NCBI GenBank assembly: GCA_023213395.1
Contig: CM041465.1
Coordinates: 220,727,741 to 220,791,740 of the forward strand
Reading direction: 5' to 3'
Length of the DNA stretch: 64,000 nt
DNA from: Cycas panzhihuaensis
Lineage: Eukaryota > Cycadophyta
Shown: one piece after another, positions 45,473 through 56,849 of the stretch
Position numbering within the stretch: the stretch's first letter is position 1
Layout of the letters: each line of letters opens with the position of its first letter
Position numbers and translations under genes: made by a program
The notes under the pieces: generated by a model
What the model was told of the DNA's origin: nothing
The model's database searches: none
The model's input: the letters and a program-made list of their open reading frames with translations, nothing else

Positions 45473-46577
45473 ATGTAAGAGGAATTTTTTTAAGACATTT
45501 ATAGCCTTTTTGGCTTTTGGAGGCCTATTTTGGCCCTTTTGTAAAACGAACAAGGCACTTAAATATTTTGTACTAGCCAATCATCTGGATCGGAGCAATA
45601 TCCGATGTTTTGGCTCATCATGTGTATGATTTTAATGGTTGCATGCACTTGGAGACCTCATTGAGTGCCACTTGGACACATAGAGTGCCATTTGGGCACT
45701 AGGTGGACACGTCATCACTACACTTGAACACAGCAACAACACTTAAGTGAAACATTTACATTCATTTACATTCAATTTTCAGTCATTTTTACATGTCATT
45801 CGAGAACAAGAGCACTTTCCTTAAAATCAACTCATCTCGACGACTTTATAACACAAGTTCTTGACTTGTGCGCATACTCGCCTTGGCTGAAATAGACCAA
45901 GGTTGGCCGAAGTCCAGGCCCAAAGGGAGGTGTGAGTTTCATACTGGGTCTGGTCATAACTGGTATAGTGGTGGAAAGACAGGTTAGCCATGCCTACGAC
46001 CTCCAATCAGGGATTATCCTGATAACCATCCAGGAAAACTAAAAACCCTTAATCAAGATAATTAATTTAGTTGAGCCAATATCCGTCATAGCTGTAGAAC
46101 ATGCACATACTTCTTTTCGGAGAGTATATCGCAGCCTCATTGGTGAACGGGGTGAGGACTAGTAGTACCTAGGCTCCACGTTTACTTGGATTTCATCACC
46201 AAGGAACGGTGTGGCTATCGCGGATGAAGGCCATTAATTACATATACTAGAAACCCTCGTAGGCATCGACACCTCACCTACTTTGGACACAAGTTAGAGG
46301 TTTGGGTTTGTTACACATCCTACATCACGTTGGTTATCAGTTGTGTGCACCCACATGCCGGCTTCTATATAGGCCTTCTCACTTATCCTAATTAGATCAT
46401 TTACATCACATACTTATTTGTGATCTCTTTGCTTCCACATCTTACATTGTATTACTTGATTATTCCTTGCCACGTCAGGTAGACCTGTCACAAGTGTCAG
46501 TGACTCCACTTTCTTCTACTTAGTGCGTTTTCATACACATTTATATATATCACTCTTATTCATCTTTTCACACCACC
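44403..46577 (+). other. Long leader of outer copia element
   Basis: About 2.2 kb between the primer-binding site and gag holds no supported protein. It contains the (AT)n microsatellite 45419-45466. Upstream of gag there is a less AT-rich stretch (about 45880-46350), possibly the 5' untranslated RNA. Confidence 0.6.
45419..45466. repeat. (AT)n microsatellite, about 24 units
   Basis: A pure AT run; the minus-strand frame with repeated Tyr-Ile through it is an artefact. Confidence 0.97.
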
Positions 46578-47690
46578 ATGTCAACCAACTTCAAGCAAAA
46601 TGTGAACTGTACGCTAAAGGGGAAGGAGAACTGGGATCTATCGTTCACGGGAGTCAAGAATGCAACCAAGTACGAGGGACTCTAGCTGGACCACTTGGAG
46701 TCAACCTCGATAGTACCTACTACCGACACCACACCACAAAGTGGTGGCGCATCTCCAGCTCATAATCCGCAACAACGACAGTGGATCATTGAAGACCAGA
46801 AGATCATAGCATGGATCCTGCTAGTTACAGATTACTCTTTGCACAACTTGATCGACGACACGTAGCACGACACTGCCTTCAAGGTCCTCGAAGTCCTCAA
46901 AAGAAACTTCGGTACTCGATCAGACTTGGAGTTTGTTCATATGGTATTGAACATGAACAAGATGCGAATGCAGAAAGGGCAAGCACATGAAACCATCAAT
47001 GCTCTTCGTCCCATTAAACAAGCCATTGACAGGGATTTTAAGACCCAATGCATAACTTGGGCCTTCCTAATTCAGTCAAGTCTACACGTTTCTGATTATA
47101 AAAACCTGCTAGGAAATCTTCAGTCATCTAGCACACTGAAGACCCTCGACTTCGAAGCGTTAACTAAGAAGTTTATTGAACATGACAAGACCTTCGCTGC
47201 CAGCTTCCCACTTTCAGATTCAACTCCTAATGCAGCATTTGAAGCTGACATGGACGAGGAAGTATACTACACCAAACAGCAAGGTCAATCTTCATGCGAA
47301 GGAAGAAGAGGTCGCGGAAGAGGCAGCAGAAAGCAACAGGGACAACAAACAAGGTCAACAGCAAAACAACAGTCAAAAGACCGCCAATCAGAGACAGTCA
47401 AACAACAATTCTCCCACTTGTCAAAGGTGTAACAGGAAAGGACACCTTGCAAAAGATTGTCACATTGACTACAACATATTGCCTCGTCATCAACAACAGC
47501 AACATCAAGCCCACAATGTTGATGAGAGTCATGATGACTTATTTGCAGGAGCAAATCTCATTGAGGCACGTATTCAACAAAGCAGGGAAGCATCCACTTC
47601 GTCTGTTGCTTCTAGACCTAAGAGGTACATCGAGGCACACTGTGGCACAGCCATTTGTAAGCTTGATTTGCCACTACCTTGACCTCTTGG
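46578..47690 (+). pseudogene. Outer copia gag with zinc knuckle, broken
   Basis: ATG at 46578 (context accaccATG) opens MSTNFKQNVNCTLKGKENWD. In-frame TAGs lie at 46683-46685 and 46863-46865. The UBN2-type gag core then runs open from 46926 (MVLNMNKMRMQKGQAHETIN, then SLHVSDYKNLLGNLQ). Near 47300-47430 the reading shifts to the frame that holds the zinc knuckle CQRCNRKGHLAKDC (about 47419-47460) and continues into pol. A TGA at 47680-47682 precedes the protease. Gag forms the particle; the knuckle binds RNA. Confidence 0.9.
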
Positions 47691-48276
47691 ACACGCAAAT
47701 ACTGCATCAACATCATCATCAGACTGGGTTATGGACACAGGAGCTACCCAGCACATGACTTGTCATCGAGACTTCTTCCAGGATTTTGATTCAAAAGCCA
47801 CTGGAATAGTACACATGGCCAATAAGTCGACACAACCTGTTCAAGGCATGGGCTCCATACGCCTGAAGCTCCCAGGCCTGCCCAATTTTACTTTAAAAGA
47901 TGTCTTGTATATTCCCCATCTCAAACAAAACCTTCTGTCGTTATCCACACTTGTCTCCCATGGATTCAACCTAAGTGTCACAGCTAATGATCAAGTTCTA
48001 AGTGTTATTCACTCGCCTTCATGTTCTGTGGTAATGACTAGGAAACTTGAAGGTAAGCTATTTAGACTGACTGGAACCACATTGTCTTCTTCTGCATACC
48101 AAGTTGCCCCCATCTGTGTCGAAGAAGAACTTGCATATAATGTCACATTGACTCATTCCAAGATGTCCCTAGAAGCTCTCTGGCATGCTCGCATGGGGCA
48201 CGTCAAATTTGATCGACTTAAGGAAATCTCCCATTCCACTCCAGGTCTGCCCAGATTTTCCTCTGAGCCATTCTAA
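47691..48276 (+). pseudogene. Outer copia protease and GAG-pre-integrase region
   Basis: The active site is in WVMDTGATQHMTCHRDFF (Asp-Thr-Gly), followed by VHMANKSTQPVQGMGSIRLK and DVLYIPHLKQNLLSLSTLVS, characteristic of copia protease. The pre-integrase His motif ALWHARMGHVKFDRLKEISH follows. The frame stays open for 181 codons and stops at TAA 48274-48276, just before the zinc-finger Cys pair. Confidence 0.93.
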
Positions 48277-49284
48277 TGTGAAGCTTGCATTATTGCCAAA
48301 TCTCACCGACAGCCATTTCCCCAGAGTCAATGGAAAGCCAGTCAACCTCTTGAATTAATACACTCAGACATTTGTGGGCCTATGCCTATCCCTTCTCTCA
48401 CAGGGAAGAGGTACTACATTACATTTATTGATGACTTCACTCGAAAGGTATGGGTGAACTTTCTGAAATCAAAAGATGAAGCATTCACAGAATTCAAGGC
48501 ATTCAAGACTCTCACAGAGAAGGAATCTGGATATCAGCTGAAGTCTCTCAGGACTGACAATGGTGGAGAATACACTTCAAATGAATTTGAAGACTTCTTG
48601 CGTCACCAGGGGATCAAGCATCAAACAACTATTGCAGGTACCCCTCAGTAGAATGGTGTTGCTGAAAGGGCTAATAAAACCATAATGAATATGGCACGAG
48701 CTATGCTCGTCTTCAAGAATGTACCTATATATCTTTGGGCCGAAGCTATTTATACCGCAGTCTACTGCATGAACAACATAAGTCCATCGAAGCTCGGCCC
48801 GTCTCCAAATGAACGATGGACTGGACGGACCCCCACCGTCCATCACTTCAAAATTTTTGGCTCTACCTGTTATCCTCACATTCTTGATGAGCATAGAAAT
48901 AAGTTCCAGCCGCGAGCTTTAAAGGGCATCTTTGTTGGGTACCCCATGAACAAGAAAGGGTACAGGGTCTTCATTCCAACATTAAAGAAGATCATTATCA
49001 CTAGGGATGTGGTGTTTGCGGAGACAGAGGATCAACTACTTCAACTTGATTCTAAAGCACCATCTCATAGATACAACGATGTCCAGGAATATGATGTACA
49101 GATTCCAACATTTGGGGGGGGAGACACTGAAGAAATACTCAAAATTTTGGAATCTGACAATAGAGCCCCGGAGGACACTATCCTTGACTCAGATCCTGTG
49201 CCAATGTGCACCAATCCAACGCCATCTTGGGAGAATAGCCAAGAATCACCACGTCAAGCATCAAAAGAAAAAAGAGTTGCATAA
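48277..49284 (+). pseudogene. Outer copia integrase
   Basis: CEACIIAKSHRQPFPQSQW completes the HHCC domain. Core: LELIHSDICGPM (first Asp), YYITFIDDFTRKVWVNFLKS, KSLRTDNGGEYTSNEFEDFL (second Asp), then TPQ-TAG-NGVAERANK (Glu). The TAG at 48649-48651 is placed between TPQ and NG, where the family has glutamine. The C-terminal part is GRTPTVHHFKIFGSTCYP, then LKGIFVGYPMNKKGYRVF. It ends in a poorly conserved linker with a run of eight Gs near 49116. Confidence 0.93.
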
Positions 49285-50560
49285 GAACCACCTTCATCAC
49301 CTTCAGTTGCAGGGTCGTCTTCTCCAACAATGTCATCAACCTCCAGACCATACATCTCCCATGATCCTTTTCAGGATCAAAATGAAGACCAGGATGTTGT
49401 GGAAATGAGAATGTCATTCCCAACCAAAAGTTTTCGAGAAGCCTACCAGTTGCACAAAGACTTGAGATCTGATGAGGTAGGCAAAACTGGCACTCGAAGC
49501 GATGCCTACAGAGCAAGGGAGCAAACATCACTTCCCATAGAACTTGAACCAGCTGAACTGCACCTTGCTTCAAATGACGAGCCTCTATCATACCAAGAAG
49601 CTGTGAAACACACAGTTTGGAGAAATGCCATGAATGAGGAATACCAATCCTTGATCAAGAACGGTACATAGGAGCCCGTTGATCTACCTTTGGGAAGGAA
49701 GGTAGTCAGAAACAAATGGGTGTTCAAAAATAAATACAGATCAGACAGCACCATTGAAAAACATAGGGCGAGGTTGGTCGCAAAAGGATTCACCCAAAGG
49801 GAAGGCATCGACTACACAGAAGTCTTCGCACCAACTACTAAATGGCCCACAATCAGAGCACTTGTAGCCTTGGCTGCTCAACAGGGTTGGAAAATCCACC
49901 AACTCGATGTGAAAACTGCTTTTCTCAATGGAGATTTGGAAGAAGAAAGCTACATGACACAGCCTGAAGGCTTTGAGATAGCAGGACAGGAGCAGAAAGT
50001 GTGTAGACTGAAAAAGTCACTATATGGCCTAAAACAAGCCCCTCGCGCTTGGTTCACCAAGTTGTCCAACAAAATGAGGCAACTTGGATATGAGGTATGT
50101 GACTATCAAGACGTTGATGCAACTTTGTTCATTAAGAGAGAAAAAGGCAAAGACACATATCTCCTATATTTGTGGACGACATGTTGATAACTGGAAACAG
50201 TGAGTAGGATATCAGCAAATTAAAGATGGACTTGTCAAAATCCTTGGAACTATCTGACCTCGAACTAATGAGATATTACTTGGAAATTGAGGTAACCCAA
50301 TGCAATGGAAAAATCTCTCTCCCAAGAAAAAGATATCAATAATCTTCTAATCAAGTTCCGATTAGAAGATGCCAGAACAGTCTATACTCCAATGGAGCCC
50401 AATGTCAAACTTTGATGAAGACACTTGAGAGGCAGATGCAACACTCTATCAGCAACTTGTAAGTAGCCTCATTTATGTTACCAACACAAGGCCAGATATT
50501 GCCCATGTCGTTGGCATTCTTGCCCGTCACATGACAACTCCAAAGCAGAACCATTGACAA
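49285..50560 (+). pseudogene. Outer copia reverse transcriptase
   Basis: After the linker (49330-49668), a TAG at 49669-49671 stands for the Trp of the copia NGTW motif. RT then reads [60 protein letters not shown] and KSLYGLKQAPRAWFTKLSNK. The catalytic YVDD is still recognisable in the DNA near 50170-50185 (gtggacgacatg). It is knocked out of frame by a small deletion just before it, so the open frame ends LYLWTTC. Downstream, the strand LELSDLELMRYYLEIEV and following motifs have further stops. Confidence 0.93.
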
Positions 50561-51083
50561 GCAGCAATACGAGTGTTGAAGTACCTAAAGACGACCAACA
50601 AACTTGGTTTGTTGTATAAGCACAACAATGATTTCAAACTTATAGCATACACAGACTCGGATTTTGCCGATGACAAAAATACAAGAACATCAACGTCCGG
50701 GTACATCACATTTCTTGGAACAGCTCCAATTTCATGGCAGTCAAGGCGACAGAAAATCACTGCAGATTCCACTGCTAAAGCCGAATATATAGCTGCTTTT
50801 GAGACTAGCAAGGAGGTGATATGGCTTCGCAAATTATTACATACTTTGGATATCACCCAGACAGGTCCAACGAGCTTACATGTGGACAATTAGTCAGCAA
50901 TCCACATGGCTAAGAATCCTATTTTTCATTATCGTACAAAGCACATTAGTACAAAAGTCCACAGGATCTGGGAACTGGTCCATGACGGCACAATACAATT
51001 GGAACACTGCCCCACAGCAGATCAAGTGGCTGATATCTCCACCAAACCACTGCAAAGGGTGAAGTTTGAATAATTTCGACAGC
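50561..51083 (+). pseudogene. Outer copia RNase H
   Basis: LGLLYKHNNDFKLIAYTDSD, then FADDKNTRTSTSGYITFLG, ISWQSRRQKITADSTAKAEY and EVIWLRKLLHTL, is the copia RNase H with its Asp and Glu residues. A TAG at 50891-50893 replaces the Gln of the DNQSA motif. The end DQVADISTKPLQRVKFE is followed by TAA and FRQQ, and is cut at 51088 by the nested element. Confidence 0.93.
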
Positions 51084-51088
51084 AACTT

Positions 51089-51641
51089 TGTGAAAAGAGA
51101 CTAGATGGCCTCAACAGTCCCAAGATCTAGAAACTAGGATCACTCTAGTTCTAGTTGCAGAAATACAAACAAGTATAATAATCTCAAGGAAAATAGAGAG
51201 CAAAGAGACAAAGCACAAATGAAGGAGCAGGAGAAAATGATACCCAATATGTGGAGTTGGAATTGGTCCAACCTTCAAAGAATGAACAGTTTGATTAGCA
51301 AACTGACAACATAACAATACAACTCCAACTCTCTTATGAGACAATGAGGAGAGGTCTCATTATATAGAGTGAAATGAGAGACCTAAGGCCTTGGATGTTT
51401 GACAAGTGTCAAACATCCAAGATACATGCCTTGCATGTAGGACATGTGTCCTTTTGGGCTCTCATGTGAGCAAAAATGCATGAGGGTCCATTTGACCCTT
51501 TAATGACAACGTTGTGTTACTAGAAAGAATGTGGGTGCGCACTTTATCACTTAAGTGATAAGTCACCCCTAAAGTAAAAAGTACACATATTACATGAAAA
51601 TAAAAGTACATTATCTTAACATGTAAACATAAGGTTTAACA
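51089..51641 (-). repeat. 3' LTR of nested copia element
   Basis: On the minus strand it runs TGTTAAACCTTATG ... CTTTTCACA. It matches 61390-61939 with only scattered differences and small indels. Confidence 0.96.
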
Positions 51642-51652
51642 CCCCCCTTCAT
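51642..51652 (-). promoter_or_regulatory. Polypurine tract of nested copia element
   Basis: The minus strand GATGAAGGGGGG directly abuts the TG of the 3' LTR. Confidence 0.9.
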
Positions 51653-51708
51653 CGTTTACAATGTTAAGTCGGACACCAAGACCATCTCTGAATTTTACAA
51701 ACTTTTCT

Positions 51709-52304
51709 CTACCAAGAGGCTTGGTAAAAATGTCTGCTGCCGCTCCTCAGAGGTGCATCTTGGAGGTTAATCTCACCATTCTGAACATGTTCTCTGATGA
51801 AGTGATGGTGAACCTCGATGTGTTTTGTCCGCGCATGAAAAACTAGATTCTTAGCTAACTTGAGCACGCTTTGATTGTCGCAATGTATCCTGGTGGAGTG
51901 ACCCTGCTCAAGTCCAAGTTCCCCAAGAATCCGTCGTACCCAGATAGCCTCACAAGTCAGGCCGACTGCGACTTTGTACTGCCTGTGGAGGACAAGGTAA
52001 CATTGGGTTGCTTCTTGCAACTCCACGAAACAACTGCTGAACCAAGGGAAAAACAGTATCCCGAGGTTGATCTTCTGCTATCTTGGCAACCTGCCCAATC
52101 AGAATCTCAGAACCCTTCCAGAGTGAAGTTTTCATTATGTGCATACTCAAGGCCATGCTGCAATGTGCCTTTGATGTACTTAAGTATGTGTTTGGTTGCA
52201 TTCTAGTGTATCTGATTCGGTTGAGACATGTAACGTGAACAAATCCCAACAGCAAATGAAATATCCGGTCGAGTGTTGGTGAGATAAATGAGACTCCCAA
52301 TCAA
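51709..52304 (-). pseudogene. Nested copia RNase H
   Basis: It shows GSLIYLTNTRPDISFAVG-type sequence upstream, then TCEAIWVRRILGELGLEQGH, IHCDNQSVLKLAKNLVFHAR and TKHIEVHHHFIREHVQNGEI, the copia RNase H end. Frame changes near 52030 and 52200 and stops in between interrupt it. The DNQS glutamine is intact here, unlike in the outer element. Confidence 0.9.
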
Positions 52305-53214
52305 CTACCGGTAAAGTGTGGGATCTACTGGTGCTACTTCCTCATTGAGAGTAAACTTAGATCCATTCTCCATAGGTGTAGGCGTTGTTTTGCAGTCGTG
52401 CATCCTGAACCGCTGCAAAATGTCCCAAGAATATTTCGCTTGAGAGATGAAGATATAGCCTGACTGTTGCCATATCTCAAAGCCTAATAAATAATGGAGA
52501 AGTCCAAGATCTGTCATCTCGAAACTTCTCTTCAAATCATCTTGGAGAATGTGAATCATGTTAGTGTCACTACCAGTGATCACTAAGTCATCTACATACA
52601 AGACAACAAAAATTACATGGTTCGTTTCATTTTTTATATACAGATTAAGATCTGAAGTAGATCGATGAAACCCATGTCTCAAGAAGCAGTCATCGATCTT
52701 CGAGTACCATGCCCTTGGAGCTTGCTTCAAACCATATAACGCCTTTTTTAGGTGATATACAAAATGCTCCTTGCCTTGTACTTTGCATCCGGGAGGTTCC
52801 TCCAAATACACCTCCTCCTGAAGATCGCCATTAAGAAAGGCACTCTTCACGTCCATCTAATAAACAGGCCATTTGCATTGAGCAGCTAAGGCCAAAATGA
52901 GTCTGATAGTGTTCATATTCGCCACTGGTGCAAAAGTTTCTTCATAGTCTATGCCTTCTTTTTGTTTAAATCCTTTTGCTACAAGGCGAGCCTTCTGCCT
53001 TTTAAGTGAACCATCAGAATTGAATTTGGTCTTTTGTAGACTCATTTGCAACTGATTGCCTGTTTGTGTTTAGGCAATTCAACCAAATTCCAAGTTCCAT
53101 TCTTTTCAATAGAATGGATTTCTTCATCCATGGCAGCCTTTCAATTTTCATTTTTAGAAGCCTCCTCAAAAGTGGAAGGCTCATCAACACAAAACACTTC
53201 AGCCATAAGTGCAT
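52305..53214 (-). pseudogene. Nested copia reverse transcriptase
   Basis: [20 protein letters not shown], then [20 protein letters not shown], is followed by a TAG (52857-52859) where the family has the Gln before MDVKSAFLNGDLQEE. After it the frame is open for 183 codons through KKALYGLKQAPRAWYSKIDD, VVLYVDDLVITGSDTNMIHI (intact YVDD) and SFEMTDLGLLHYLLGFEIWQ. This is the best preserved RT of the window, with a single nonsense change plus a frame break upstream. Confidence 0.94.
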
Positions 53215-53302
53215 AATTAGTTTGCTGTCGATATTTAGATGGACGTTTTCCTTTTATGATGTGACCGTCCTGAACTGTTTGTGTGTACCATTTAGGTAAC
53301 TT

Positions 53303-54432
53303 TTAAATTGAAGTTACCTGAACCTCAAGATCTTCTGGTGTAAGTGGTTGGTCAACAGAAGATGTGCTTGGAACAAGTAGAGCAAATTCAGTTGAAGTAG
53401 ACAGTCCAGCTAGTGCAGATGATGAACACGGTGTAAAGGATTGAGAGGGAAGGAAGGCCTCAACAATCTTCTTGCCTTTGTCAATGGGAGGTTGCATGGA
53501 TGTTGTTTGCACCTCCTTGTGATCTTCTTCAGCAAAGATGACATCTCTTGAGAGATGCATTTTCTTCCCTATTGGATCATACAACTTGTAGGCTTTGTTG
53601 TGAATGGCATACCCTACAAAGATGCATTTTAGACTATGTTTGTCTAATTTCTTCCTTTGCTGATCGGAAATGTGCATATAAGCAGTGAACCCAACAGTCC
53701 TCAAATGGCTGATAGTAGGCTTTTTGCCAGACCATGCCTCCGCGGGTGTCATGTTGGTGACTGTTGTAGTAGGACTGCGATTGGCCACATAGGCATTGTG
53801 TGAAATGCTTACCAAGAAGCTCGAGTGAGTCCTTGTGCATGCATCATAGCTTTGGCTTTATTGGCCAAAGTTCTGTTCATTCGTTCGGAGACTCCGTTTT
53901 ATTGAGGAGTGTGAGGTATAGTTAGTTGTCTCCAAATGCCGTTATCCTTGCAGTATTGTGTGAATTCATTTGATGTAAATTCACCTCCATTGTCTGTCCT
54001 GAATGTTTTGATTGAGTAGCCAGACTCATTTTCCACTTCAAGTTTGAATTCTTTGAACTTGGAAAATGCTTCAGATTTGTGTTTGATGAAATAGACCCAG
54101 ACTTTGTGAGAAAAGTCATCAATGAAGGAGATGTAATACAAAGCTCCTCCAAAAGATGTTGTGGTCATAGGTCCGCATAAATCTAAATGTACCAACTGCA
54201 GAGGATGTGATGCACGCCACGCTTTGCCTTTAGGGAAAGGCAAGCGATGCTGAGTTCCCATAATGCACGCTTCACAAAGACATTTTGTTTCATAAATCTT
54301 TGGAAGCCCATGTACCATGTTCTTGTTGATCATCTGCCTCAAATTGTCTAAGCTCAAATGGCCTAGACGTTGATGCCAAAGTTGCATCTTGGACACGTAA
54401 GGAGTGACAATGGAACCGTAAAGCAGAATCAA
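53303..54432 (-). pseudogene. Nested copia integrase, left copy
   Basis: MQLWHQRLGHLSLDNLRQMI, then KCLCEACIMGTQHRLPFPKG, is the HHCC domain. Core: QLVHLDLCGPMTTTSF, FIDDFSHKVWVYFIKHKSEA and FRTDNGGEFTSNEFTQYC, then TPQ followed by TAA (53899-53901) and NGVSERMNR. The C-terminal part is AYVANRSPTTTVTNMTPAEA, then KCIFVGYAIHNKAYKLYDPI. One more frame break lies near 53820, where the duplicate copy has extra bases. Linked downstream to the only RT. Confidence 0.93.
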
Positions 54433-55030
54433 GTGTTATATTATTTGCATCCAACTTGTAGCGGCCTTGATCCTCATAGCCAACAACTACTACTTGGTCT
54501 TGTTTGTCACTGATTATACATTTCGCGTTTTGGAACAATACACTCATCTGTTGCTTGTCCAACTTGCTAACAGATAGTAAATTTTTGTCCATTGAAGGTA
54601 TTAAATAGGCATTGCCATTGGGAAATGAGGAGGAAGGATTTGATGAAGAAGAAAATGTAGTTATTGTGCCCACTCCTGAGATTTTGACAGATTGATTATT
54701 TCCAAAGGTCATCAATTGACCTTTGCCTTCCTTGATGTTGATGAGGAGCTCTTCACTTCCAGTCATGTGTTGTGAAGCTCCAGAATCAATAATCCAAGTT
54801 TCATCAACCTTGGATGTCTGATATGCACAAAACAGTTTGTCTTCATCTGCAAACTGATTAAAGTGGAGTTGATTGCCACCTCTAAAACCCCACCTTCCTC
54901 TTTGACCTCCTCGATAGGCACCTCGATTTGGTCGAGGGGGTTGCTGCTACTGAAACCGCTGCTGGTACTGCTGACGTGGCTGCTGCTGTCGCTGATTCGA
55001 ATGACGTGGCTGCTGCTGCTGACGTAGATC
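54433..55030 (-). pseudogene. Nested copia protease region, left copy
   Basis: A Gln-rich stretch encoded by CAG repeats (about 54945-55030) and GGQRGRWGFRGGNQLHFNQF are followed by the protease start ETWIIDSGASQHMTGSEELL (Asp-Ser-Gly), then LMTFGNNQSVKISGVGTITT and YLIPSMDKNLLSVSKLDKQQ. The zinc knuckle before it (KPGHIAPDC at about 55050-55075) has lost its first half to a TAG. Confidence 0.9.
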
Positions 55031-55049
55031 TGCTTGTTTTTTCCGACAA

Positions 55050-55810
55050 TCAGGTGCTATGTGGCCAGGTTTCTACAACATTGGTCCTTGAAGACCCAAT
55101 GTTCATGTTCCCAAACTGCTTTAAAAGTGCAGGTTTGGGTTGCTGTTTGGCCTTTGAATTAACTGTGAATGCACCTGATGTAGATGGTTCCTCCTCATTA
55201 TCCTTAGTGTAGATTTGTTCTTCTTGAAGTAGCAGACTTTCAAATTCGTTGAATGTCATAGTTTTGAGAGAACCATCTCTTGTAGTAGACGAAATGAAGC
55301 CATTGTAGTCCTTGGGTAAGGCTTTGGTGATGGAAGTGATCAATTCATCCCTTGTAGCTGGACTACCAAGTGTATTCAGTTCATTACATACCTCCTTGAT
55401 GGAGGAAAGGAAAGCCGACATGGACTTGACAAACTTAACAGAATACAATTTTGCCTTAACCATTAAAATGCGAGCTTGATCTCGCCTTTCATACAATGAG
55501 GACAAAGTGTCCCAAGCTTCCTTAGAAGTTTTAGCACAAGCAATATCTGATCTACATGCACATCAACAATCATGTGAAGGAATGCCAAAGCGATTTCATC
55601 TTTGGCTTCCCAAGCAGCAAATAAAGCATCATCAGGTTCCACAGTAACATCGCCATTGCTAGCAAGTGTTGGTCGAGGTAATCTCCCAGAAACATAACTC
55701 CAAAATTCGTTCATGATTAGCAAGTTCTGAGTGAGTCTCTTCCATTCTTGATAATTATCTTATCCTGTTAACCGAATGGTGCATGCATTTAGCATGTTTA
55801 TGGCAGCCAT
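55050..55810 (-). pseudogene. Nested copia gag, left copy
   Basis: ATG at 55810 begins MAAINMLNACTIRLTG, then a TAA at 55760-55762, DNYQEWKRLTQNLLIMNEFW and the UBN2-type gag core (SLYERRDQARILMVKAKLYS, then LPKDYNGFISSTTRDGSLKT). A one-base loss near 55540 relative to the right copy shifts the frame. The upstream stop is shared with the other copy, so it predates the duplication. Confidence 0.92.
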
Positions 55811-56849
55811 GTTTCAGTTTATAAAATCTTGAAGCTAGCAGATAACTTGGAAACTCAAAGCTTTCGTCGCTTAAGTTCCACCTTCTAACGAAACCAACAG
55901 TCATGATCTTACTAGAAGATCCAACAACTGAATGGAATGATGAGGGGTGGAAGACTAGGCTATGGAGTTGGTCCAACTCTGATCTATAGAAGAGATCCAA
56001 TAGTTGGCCAAGTTAAATCTAGGACAAGGCAGGTAGGGTTGATCTGCATGGACGTACCATGCTTTCCCTGGGATTCACAGCCCCAATAACACCCTTTTCG
56101 AACCTCCTTTCCCTCAAGCAACCTTAATTGTCGTGGCCAAATGCGGTCGGTTGGTCCCCTAGGGAATGCACCAAGCTTAAGGTTAATTTAGAGGCAAGGT
56201 TTAAACCTTTTTCGGGCCTCTCCAACAGATTTTAAGTCACTTTTTAGCAAATTTTAAGTGAACTTAGATTTCTTTTTGCTTGGAAAATGTACTTATGAAA
56301 ATGCTTTGATTAGCTTTACAATGAAATATGGCTTCAAGAGGAAACAATGTAAGTACATCAATATGAACACTAGTAGTGTTTTTACAATGAGCACTTTAAT
56401 GAAAAATGTAGTGCTTTGTTGATCCAAGTAAGAAACCAAATGCTTGATTACAATAAGTTTTGCAAAGTACTTTTTGAAAAAAAAGGCTTAAGTACTGAAA
56501 AGAAGTAATGCAAAACTTGTGATGAAGATACAAGTGGGTTCCTTTTAATCTTTGAAAAAGTGAAGGTAAGAGAACCACTTGCATGAAAATGGACATCAAG
56601 CACCAAGTGTTGGGACTTTAAATTAGTCCCAACGATCAAAAAAAGAAGTGACTTTTATTAAGTACAAAGTGTTTTGAACCCTCTTTGAGACTAAGGGTTA
56701 TTAGGTCACCATGCAAGGTGCCTTAAAAGTGTTTAAAAATTAGTGATAAATATCACTTTTTTGATATGAAAAACACTTGAAATCACTTCTCTTAAAGTCA
56801 ATTAACACTTGTTCGAAAACCTTGAAAATGTCGTAGAAGAGCTCTGTAT

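Noticed and set aside
45272-45580. Minus-strand frame with a long Tyr-Ile repeat
   Set aside because: It reads through an (AT)n microsatellite.
54928-55212. Plus-strand Ala/Val-rich frame
   Set aside because: It is the antisense reading of CAG-repeat-encoded poly-Gln in the nested copia gag region.
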